Origin: an uncultured beta proteobacterium
Lineage (GTDB): Bacteria > Pseudomonadota > Gammaproteobacteria > Burkholderiales > Burkholderiaceae_C
Length of the DNA stretch: 37,433 bases
Reading direction: 5' to 3'
NCBI GenBank assembly: GCA_903906695.1
Contig: CAIVLG010000266.1
Coordinates: 1-37,433 of the forward strand
Under the pieces are notes generated by a model. It had not been told where the DNA came from and made no database searches. It was given only the letters and a program-made list of their open reading frames with translations. Shown one piece after another: positions 31,824 to 37,433 of the stretch. The translations under genes and the position numbers were made by a program. The first letter of the stretch is position 1. Every line of letters begins with the position of its first letter.

Positions 31824-32824
31824 ACACGCTCCACAGCGCCGTCGTCGTGGCGCGTGATCTGCGACAGGTCTACAGAATCAGCCGCGGCTTTTTGCACGCC
31901 AGCGATCAGTTACAGGCAGTCGGCGGCGTGTCGTTCACGCTACGCCGGGGCCAAACCCTGGCGGTTGTCGGCGAGTCGGGTTGCGGCAAATCGACACTGG
32001 CGCGCATGGTGTCGCTGATCGAGGCTCCATCTGCCGGTGAGCTGTGTCTGAACGGCGTTGACGTAGTGACAGCCACACCGGCCGAACACAAGGCGCTGCG
32101 CCGCACGGTGCAACTGGTTTTTCAGAATCCCTACGGATCACTCAACCCGCGCAAAAGGATTGGCGCCATTTTGCAGGCACCATTGCAGATCAATACCACG
32201 CTCACTGCTGCCGAATGCGCCGAGCAGGCGCGCGCCATGCTGGCGCTGGTCGGCCTGCGCCCCGAGCACTATGAGCGCTACCCGCACATGTTCTCTGGCG
32301 GCCAGCGCCAACGCATCGCGATTGCGCGCGCCCTGATGCTAAAACCCTCGCTGATCGTCGCCGACGAGCCGGTGTCGGCGCTCGACGTGTCGATTCAGGC
32401 GCAGGTGCTGAATCTGCTGGCCGACCTGCAACAGGAACTCGGTCTGGCCTACCTGTTCATCTCGCACGACCTGGGCGTGGTGCGCCACATTGCCCACGAT
32501 GTGATGGTGATGTACCTGGGCCACGTCGTCGAGCAGGGCGAAAAGAAGACCATCTTCTCGCAGCCGCTGCACCCTTATACACAGGCCTTGCTGGCTTCGA
32601 CCCCGGGTATCATGGGCAGTGGTCCGGCCAGGAAACGCATCGTGCTCAAGGGTGAGCTGCCCTCGCCCCTGAACCCGCCCAGCGGCTGTGTCTTCTCCAC
32701 ACGCTGCGCCAGCGTCACGCCGCGTTGCCAGATCGAGCGCCCGGTATTGCGTGAGTTGGCAGGGCGTCAGGTGGCCTGCCATGAGGCCGAACAATTTATC
32801 CAACCCGCTGCTGTGCAGCAATAA
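31820..32824 (+). CDS. dppF: Dipeptide ABC transporter ATP-binding protein DppF
   Basis: Second ATPase, 334 residues, the same length as E. coli DppF. Walker A is [19 protein letters not shown]-loop [13 protein letters not shown], signature [15 protein letters not shown], Walker [15 protein letters not shown] and H-loop [12 protein letters not shown]. The C-terminal extension again carries cysteines ([19 protein letters not shown]). The ATG at 31820 overlaps the dppD stop (ATGA); earlier in-frame starts lie within dppD and are rejected. It is followed after 19 bases by the binding-protein gene. Confidence 0.96.
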   Translation: MNTLHSAVVVARDLRQVYRISRGFLHASDQLQAVGGVSFTLRRGQTLAVVGESGCGKSTLARMVSLIEAPSAGELCLNGVDVVTATPAEHKALRRTVQLVFQNPYGSLNPRKRIGAILQAPLQINTTLTAAECAEQARAMLALVGLRPEHYERYPHMFSGGQRQRIAIARALMLKPSLIVADEPVSALDVSIQAQVLNLLADLQQELGLAYLFISHDLGVVRHIAHDVMVMYLGHVVEQGEKKTIFSQPLHPYTQALLASTPGIMGSGPARKRIVLKGELPSPLNPPSGCVFSTRCASVTPRCQIERPVLRELAGRQVACHEAEQFIQPAAVQQ

Positions 32825-32843
32825 ACCAGAAGGAGTCCACAAG

Positions 32844-34475
32844 ATGATCCAGTCCCCCTCAGCCCTACCCCGAAATATTTCGCACAAGCGCAAGCTCTTG
32901 TGTGCGTTGGCGCTGCCGGCGCTGTTGGCGCTGGCACCGGCCTCGGCCAAGACCCTGGTCTTTTGCTCTGAAGGCAGCCCGGAGAACTTCTACCCAGGCA
33001 TCAACACGACCGGCACTTCCTTCGATGCCAACAGCCAGATCTACAGCCGCCTGGTCGACTTCGAGCGCGGCGGCACGGCCGTGGTGCCGGGTCTGGCCGA
33101 GCGCTGGACCGTATCGCCCGACGGCAAGGAATACACTTTCTTCCTGCGCAAGGGTGTCAAGTGGCACAGCAACAAGAACTTCAAGCCGACGCGCGACATG
33201 AACGCCGACGACATCATCTTTGCCATCGAGCGCCAATGGAAGGAAAGCAACCCCTACTTCAAGGTCACAAGTTCCAACCACACCTATTTTGGCGATATGG
33301 GCATGGACAAACTGCTCAAGTCGGTCGAGAAGGTCAACGACCTGACCCTCAAAATGACATTGAACAAGCCCGAAGCACCGTTCCTGTCGGGTTGGGCCAT
33401 GGAATTTGCCGGCGTCCAGTCCAAAGAGTACGCCGACGCCATGCTGAAAGCCGGCACCCCGGAGAAGGTCGATCAGGAGCCGATCGGCACCGGTCCGTTC
33501 ATGCTGGTGCAGTATCAGAAGGACGCGGTCATCCGCTACAAGGCCTTCCCCGAGTACTACGGCGGCAAGGCCAAGATCGACGACCTGGTGTTCTCGATCA
33601 CGCCCGATGCCTCGGTGCGCTGGGCCAAGCTGCAAAAAGGCGAATGCCATGTGATGCCCTACCCGAATCCCGCTGACATGGACGCCATCCGCAAGGACCC
33701 CAAGATCCAGGTGCTGGAGCAGGCCGGCCTGAACGTCGGTTACCTGGCCTACAACACCACCAAGAAGCCGTTCGACGATGTGCGGGTGCGCAAGGCGATC
33801 AACATGGCAATCAACAAGCAGGCGATTGTGGACGCGGTTTACCTGAGCACCGGTGTCGCCGCCAAGAACCCGATTCCGCCGACCCAATGGTCCTACAACA
33901 ACGCCATCAAGGACGATCCTTTCGACCCCGAAGGCGCCAAAAAACTGCTGGCAGCGGCAGGCCTGGCGGCAGGCTTCACGACCGACATCTGGGCGATGCC
34001 GGTGCAGCGCCCGTACAACCCGAACGCCAAACGCATCGCCGAACTGATGCAGGCGGACCTGGCGAAGATCGGCGTCAAAGCCGAGATCAAGAGCTTCGAG
34101 TGGGGTGAATATCGCAAACGCATGCAGAACGGCGAACACCAGATGGGCATGCTGGGCTGGACCGGCGACAACGGCGACCCGGACAACTTCCTGCACACCC
34201 TGCTCGGCTGTGACGCGGCCAAGCCGGGCGGCGGCAACGTGGCCAAATGGTGCTACCAGCCGTTCGAAGATCTGGTGCAAAAAGCCAAGGTCATCAGCGA
34301 CCCGGCCGAGCGCACCAAGCTCTATAGTCAGGCCCAGGTGGTCTTCAAGGAGCAAGCGCCCTGGTTCACCATCGCCCACGCGGTGCAACTGAAACCGGTG
34401 CGCAAGGAAGTGATCGACTTCAAGCTCAGCCCGTTTGGACGGCACAGCTTCTACGGGGTCGATATCAAGGAATAA
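32844..34475 (+). CDS. dppA: Periplasmic dipeptide-binding protein (DppA-like)
   Basis: Family 5 solute-binding protein, 543 residues (E. coli DppA 535), which captures peptides for DppBCDF. The ATG at 32844 has AAGGAG upstream. The signal peptide has a basic start (HKRKLLCALALPALLALAPA, cut after ASA) before KTLVFCSEGSPENFYPGI. Family landmarks are LVDFERGGTAVVPGLAERW, KWHSNKNFKPTRDMNADDII, EPIGTGPFMLVQYQKDAVIR and MGMLGWTGDNGDPDNFL, the last typical of DppA. Here the binding protein follows the membrane and ATPase genes, unlike E. coli where dppA is first. Heme or delta-aminolevulinate transport by DppA-type proteins is known, so the ligand is not certain. No terminator is clear in the 54 bases after the stop. 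Confidence 0.94.
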   Translation: MIQSPSALPRNISHKRKLLCALALPALLALAPASAKTLVFCSEGSPENFYPGINTTGTSFDANSQIYSRLVDFERGGTAVVPGLAERWTVSPDGKEYTFFLRKGVKWHSNKNFKPTRDMNADDIIFAIERQWKESNPYFKVTSSNHTYFGDMGMDKLLKSVEKVNDLTLKMTLNKPEAPFLSGWAMEFAGVQSKEYADAMLKAGTPEKVDQEPIGTGPFMLVQYQKDAVIRYKAFPEYYGGKAKIDDLVFSITPDASVRWAKLQKGECHVMPYPNPADMDAIRKDPKIQVLEQAGLNVGYLAYNTTKKPFDDVRVRKAINMAINKQAIVDAVYLSTGVAAKNPIPPTQWSYNNAIKDDPFDPEGAKKLLAAAGLAAGFTTDIWAMPVQRPYNPNAKRIAELMQADLAKIGVKAEIKSFEWGEYRKRMQNGEHQMGMLGWTGDNGDPDNFLHTLLGCDAAKPGGGNVAKWCYQPFEDLVQKAKVISDPAERTKLYSQAQVVFKEQAPWFTIAHAVQLKPVRKEVIDFKLSPFGRHSFYGVDIKE

Positions 34476-34529
34476 TCGAGGGTTGAAACCGGCGGGTGTG
34501 GGGCGCGTGTCAAGGCAGTTGTGCTCTAC

Positions 34530-34931
34530 TCACGCGGTCATTTCAAGTACAAACGTATCGGCCAGCTGCGCGTGGCCTATTATTATTTCGATCAGCCGGG
34601 AAAGGCGAAATGGTTTGACCATGTACGCATTCGCGCCAACACGCCTAGCCTCATCAAAATCCTTCTTGCCATTCAGACCTGAAAGCAAGACCACAAAGGT
34701 GTTCTTCAATTCGACGTCTGCCTTGATCCACTCACAGACCTGAAATCCATTGAGAGACCCGGGCATCATGATGTCGAGCAGCACAACGATAGGCTTGTGC
34801 TCCTTGACAGCTTTCAAGGCGGCAATCCCATTGGTCGCCTCTAAAACGTTGTGTGTCGGCCGCCTTAACGCGATTGAAAGTATCTTCCGAGTCTCGTCTT
34901 GATCGTCAACAATCAGAATACTCTGCATCAT
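34530..34931 (-). CDS. Stand-alone response regulator receiver protein
   Basis: Single-domain CheY-like receiver of 133 residues (132 from the second ATG). Phosphorylation residues are in place: the acidic pair D10/D11 within ILIVDDQDETR, the phosphoacceptor aspartate in VVLLDIMMPG (about D54), serine in place of the switch threonine (VVLLSGLNG) and the lysine in YMVKPFRL. There is no output domain, so it must act through protein partners. No histidine kinase is adjacent; the nearest divergent-side neighbour is a cyclase on the same strand 325 bases upstream. TATAAAAT lies 5 bases before the first ATG, so the mRNA may be leaderless. It is convergent with dppA. Confidence 0.9.
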   Translation of the reverse strand: MMQSILIVDDQDETRKILSIALRRPTHNVLEATNGIAALKAVKEHKPIVVLLDIMMPGSLNGFQVCEWIKADVELKNTFVVLLSGLNGKKDFDEARRVGANAYMVKPFRLSRLIEIIIGHAQLADTFVLEMTA

Positions 34932-34935
34932 GACT

Positions 34936-34943
34936 ATTTTATA
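34936..34943 (-). promoter_or_regulatory. -10-like box directly upstream of the response regulator start
   Basis: TATAAAAT (34943-34936) is placed so that transcription would begin at or within about 3 bases of the ATG at 34931. No convincing -35 hexamer is seen (CTTCAA or CCTTCA at the expected distance), and no Shine-Dalgarno fits between. Confidence 0.35.
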
Positions 34944-34965
34944 CTCGAAGCGTTAGCATTTGAAG

Positions 34966-34993
34966 GGTTGCCGATGCTTGGTTGCCGATGCTT
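34966..34993. repeat. Tandem duplication of a 14-bp unit
   Basis: GGTTGCCGATGCTT occurs twice head to tail. It lies in the 325-base gap between the response regulator and the cyclase gene, which otherwise holds nothing I can identify. Confidence 0.6.
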
Positions 34994-35256
34994 GGCAGTG
35001 TCGGGTAGGCCAGCAAAGCTTGTGTCCATCCGCCAGCAACACGTCAAAACAATCCTGCAAGGCGTTCAAACTGGCTACCCGCTGCGCTGTATGCCGGATT
35101 GGCGAAACGGCCATCGCGCCTAATCTTGATCCGCCATTGATAAGTGACTTTGTCAGAAAGACAGTCATGGTGGGTCTGGTTCTTGTCTGCCAAGATCCAT
35201 CTATGTCACCCTTGTTGCTTGTGAATCTTACCCAGCGATGATAGTGCCGAAATCGA

Positions 35257-36192
35257 TCAGTCCCGCAACGAGAATTCAATCGCGTCATCAGCACGGTCGG
35301 CCAGCGCATTGGTGCTATTTGTAAAAGCAATGCGTCCCATTCCGCGCAGCATCACTTCCTCCCGTCGCAGTGCAATTTCGCCTTCACCCACAAAGGTGAC
35401 AAAGCTGCCGTTGGTGCTCTGGTCGATCAGGAAAAACTTGTTTCGGCGGCGCTCGATGCGCGCATGATGGCGCGATGCCCGGCGGTCGGTCACCACAATC
35501 TGGCAGGCGGGGTCGCGTCCGATCACAAGAACGACCTTGGCTTGCTCCAGGACCATTTCCAGGTTCGCGTAGCGCAGCCGCAAGCTGGCATGTTTGGGCA
35601 CGATGATTGAGGGCGCCGAGATCGTTACGTCATCGCCAGTCTGCCAGATGACTTCACAAATTTCGATGTCATCGCCCTTGCCTTTGACCGACAGCCTAGT
35701 GATCCTGCGGGTGGTGGATTGCAGCGCGCGCGACAACTGCTCCACGCTGGACCGGGTGGTGATGATCTGCGTCGCCGTGGCCAGCCGCACCATGCGCGCC
35801 GCCAGGTTGACGGCATCGCCGAAGACATCGCCTTTGTCCTCGATCACCGCGCCAAAGTGCATACCGACACGGATAGCACGCTGCACACCCGCCATCACCG
35901 GTAGCGCCGTGATTCGCAGTTGCATGTCCATTGCAGCAAGGCAAGCCAGATCGGCACTGGGCAACACGCACATGACCTCGTCACCCAAGGTCTTGACGAC
36001 CGAGCCACCGTATTGCCCGACCACCGCGCGCATCGCTGCAATGCACTCATCGACCATTTCCTTGGCCAGGGTATCACCCAAGGTGTCATAAAGCCGGGTG
36101 CTGCCGACCACGTCGGCAAACAGGACGGCGAGCATGGCATGGCGCTGCCCCAGCATGGCCAGCGGCGTGTTTTGATCGGTCAGCAAGGACAT
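35257..36192 (-). CDS. Class III adenylate/guanylate cyclase with C-terminal FHA domain
   Basis: 311-residue cytoplasmic signalling protein. The cyclase homology domain spans about residues 20-185: metal-binding D27 in FADVVGSTRLYD, K67 and D71 in VKTLGDEVMC, and N129/R133 in FGDAVNLAARM. The two metal aspartates and the transition-state Asn/Arg are all present, so it should be active; the lysine at the purine-selecting position favours ATP over GTP. The FHA domain follows at about 210-300, with the phosphothreonine-binding residues GR (225-226), S240, H243 and NG (261-262). Cyclase-FHA fusions can link cyclic nucleotide production to Ser/Thr phosphorylation, but no kinase gene is in the window. 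The product and trigger are unknown. Confidence 0.9.
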   Translation of the reverse strand: MSLLTDQNTPLAMLGQRHAMLAVLFADVVGSTRLYDTLGDTLAKEMVDECIAAMRAVVGQYGGSVVKTLGDEVMCVLPSADLACLAAMDMQLRITALPVMAGVQRAIRVGMHFGAVIEDKGDVFGDAVNLAARMVRLATATQIITTRSSVEQLSRALQSTTRRITRLSVKGKGDDIEICEVIWQTGDDVTISAPSIIVPKHASLRLRYANLEMVLEQAKVVLVIGRDPACQIVVTDRRASRHHARIERRRNKFFLIDQSTNGSFVTFVGEGEIALRREEVMLRGMGRIAFTNSTNALADRADDAIEFSLRD

Positions 36193-36371
36193 CGGCTTTT
36201 CTTGGAGTTGCCAGCTAGACCGTCATTATCTTCTGCTGTCAAGCCGCCACTCATCCCTTGCCGGTTTGTTGATGCTGCTCGGGACGAGGCAACCTGCTCT
36301 GATCAGGCGCCAGTGAATGACTGGTTCCTTTAAGCGCGAAGAACAGCTTCGGCCATCGCCGTGAATGAAGT

Positions 36372-36397
36372 CCTGTCGCAGTGACAGGTCGCTTTTT
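36372..36397 (+). other. Hairpin with T-run in the 36193-36545 gap
   Basis: CCTGTC (36372-36377) pairs with GACAGG (36383-36388), and seven T follow after a short spacer on the plus strand. It resembles a terminator, but no plus-strand gene ends nearby. The rest of this ~350-base gap shows no gene. Confidence 0.3.
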
Positions 36398-36545
36398 TTC
36401 TTGACGGTGACAGCTGTGTCGATCAGTTTTCACGTTCTACCGCCGCAAGAGACACCCAGTCGACGGTCGAGTGTTGGAACTGCTTCCTCCAGGCCCGACA
36501 TTGAAATCGGCAAGCGAGCAACTAGCACAGTGTCGCTGACCTCCT

Positions 36546-37301
36546 CTACTTATCCTGGCCCCGCCACACCTTCATCAGAAGTTGCGACCCTTGCGATCGG
36601 ATGCTGTTGCTGGTCAGGATTTCTTCGGTAGCGGCCAGCATGTCCTTGTGACGGAAAACGACGCCTTCACCACCCTTCATTTCGATATCAAAAGCAACAA
36701 ACTCGTCTTTCATGTCTCGCAGCAACTCCACCAAGTGGGTGAGGCTTCGCACGGGCGTGCCATTGACAGATTTGATGACACGAAATGTCAGGTTGCTGTA
36801 ACCAGTAGCTACTTTGTGCGGAAAGAATGGAGCAGAGATGACAACCAACTCTTCTTTTTCTTTGGTCGCATTGTCGCCACGTTGTGTCACCAAGGGGTTG
36901 CCAGTCAAGCTCCAGTTCACCATGGCGTTGATCACGGAGGCGTTGGATGGCACTGTACTCTGATACCCAGGCAGCATGTCCGCAGTGGCCTTGGTCAGAA
37001 CCATGGGGCCGTAAATAAAAATCACCTTGCCTGCACGCACCACGGTCAAGGGAACGAACCCATTCTTCGCCACTTTTTGCACCAGATAGCGCATCCTGAC
37101 GCGCAGTCCGACGTTCACAGTAACCATACCCTGCGCATCCACTGGGGTGTCGCCGATATGAGTCACCACATCCCATTTCTTGAGCGGGTAGTCTGAATCC
37201 GACCGCAGGGGTTGATATACGACCAAGCCCTTGGCGTCATTGTTGAGTTCCAGGAATGCGCGTAGCGCCGGGTTTTCCAGTGTCTGAAAGTCGTCAGAGG
37301 A
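36546..37301 (-). pseudogene. C-terminal remnant of a trypsin-like/PDZ-domain protease
   Basis: The minus-strand frame is open from an in-frame TAG at 37304-37302 to the stop at 36546, encoding about 251 residues. The sequence starts mid-protein (SSDDFQTLENPALRAFLEL) with no ATG near the front, then shows PDZ-type segments: YPLKKWDVVTHIGDTPVDAQ, a second block FFPHKVATGYSNLTFRVIKS with VNGTPVRSLTHLVELLRD, and a C-terminal tail. These match the C-terminal half of ~500-residue serine proteases of the DegP/HtrA-related, Nma111-like group, from memory. The N-terminal catalytic Ser-His-Asp domain is missing. What lies beyond the stop looks like the end of a mobile element. A product started from TTG at 37226 cannot be excluded but would not be a protease. 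Confidence 0.6.
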
Positions 37302-37433
37302 CTAAACCGCTCGCGCGGTAGGCACTGATCGAGCATTGTTGGTTTTCACAGGTTGAGTTTCTGCGTATGTTTTGGACCGAGGCAATCGGCCTCGTTCACG
37401 ACAGGAGCACAACCATGGAGTCATCGAACCAGC
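37302..37433 (+). mobile_element. Probable end of an insertion sequence, partial at right edge
   Basis: Homology to the protease stops at about 37302. The following bases hold a short dyad ACCGC-N4-GCGGT (37305-37318), then a strong hairpin CGAGGC-N5-GCCTCG (37378-37394). A new plus-strand reading frame begins 20 bases later. Hairpins just ahead of a transposase gene are common in insertion sequences, where they block read-through. The family cannot be named from 130 bases. Confidence 0.4.
37415..37433 (+). CDS. Start of an unidentified gene, possibly a transposase (partial)
   Basis: An ATG at 37415 follows AGGAGCACAACC, a strong ribosome-binding site, and opens MESSNQ before the window ends. 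Too little remains to recognise the protein. Its position after a truncated gene suggests a transposase. Confidence 0.35.

Noticed and set aside
32865-34445. Long minus-strand open frame (526 codons) opposite dppA
   Set aside because: Antisense shadow; the plus-strand DppA-like protein has a signal peptide, a ribosome-binding site and family motifs.
36372-36397. Terminator on the plus strand in the gap beside the cyclase gene
   Set aside because: No plus-strand gene precedes it; a short stem plus T-run can arise by chance, so no function is claimed.

Overview
The window reads as a chromosomal segment of a betaproteobacterium of the order Burkholderiales, most like Comamonadaceae (Rhodoferax/Polaromonas-type). 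This rests on the gene order thrS-infC-rpmI-rplT-pheS-pheT-ihfA-merR-tRNA-Pro, the protein sequences, an isocitrate lyase of the proteobacterial type, and a lysine/alanine-rich histone H1-like protein. No species can be named from sequence alone.

Layout. (1) 1-875: the end of a probable integrated element. A tyrosine integrase with an N-terminal arm-DNA-binding (DUF4102-type) domain runs off the left edge and sits just beyond the 3' end of tRNA-Pro(GGG), the usual arrangement for tRNA-targeted islands. (2) 876-8900, all on the minus strand: tRNA-Pro, a MerR regulator, ihfA, pheT, pheS, rplT, rpmI, infC (ATC start) and thrS. This is a core translation block. (3) 9057-12204: aceA, with a palindrome-rich operator/promoter region, and a DUF3138-like outer-membrane beta-barrel protein. 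(4) 12297-26625, all minus: a polyamine cluster of about 14 kb. Transcribed from 26625 downwards, it holds an agmatinase-family ureohydrolase, a PuuB-like FAD oxidase, a complete polyamine ABC importer (PotD/F-like binding protein, ATPase, two permeases) and a histone-deacetylase-fold amidohydrolase. These are followed by a PuuA-like glutamine synthetase, a SpuC-like aminotransferase and a second complete PotFGHI-type importer. (5) 26781-28844: a DMT-family exporter, an RraA-family protein and an H1/SWIB fusion protein. (6) 28939-34475, plus strand: a dipeptide importer, dppBCDF, with the binding protein (dppA) last. (7) 34530-37433: a stand-alone response regulator, a class III nucleotide cyclase with an FHA domain, and the C-terminal remnant of a PDZ protease. 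The remnant is apparently cut by a mobile element whose first codons lie at the right edge.

How the genes work together. Region 4 encodes import of di- and polyamines by two ABC systems. It also encodes formation of putrescine from agmatine or a related guanidino compound, probable removal of acetyl groups from acetylpolyamines, and putrescine breakdown by gamma-glutamylation/oxidation and by transamination. No dedicated regulator is encoded, and the PuuC and PuuD steps are absent from the window. The two importer operons share a 29-bp upstream element (25 of 29 positions identical) at 19366-19394 and 24351-24379, which points to one trans-acting regulator for both. This shared element, and an HDAC-fold enzyme translationally coupled to a polyamine permease, are the most interesting items here.
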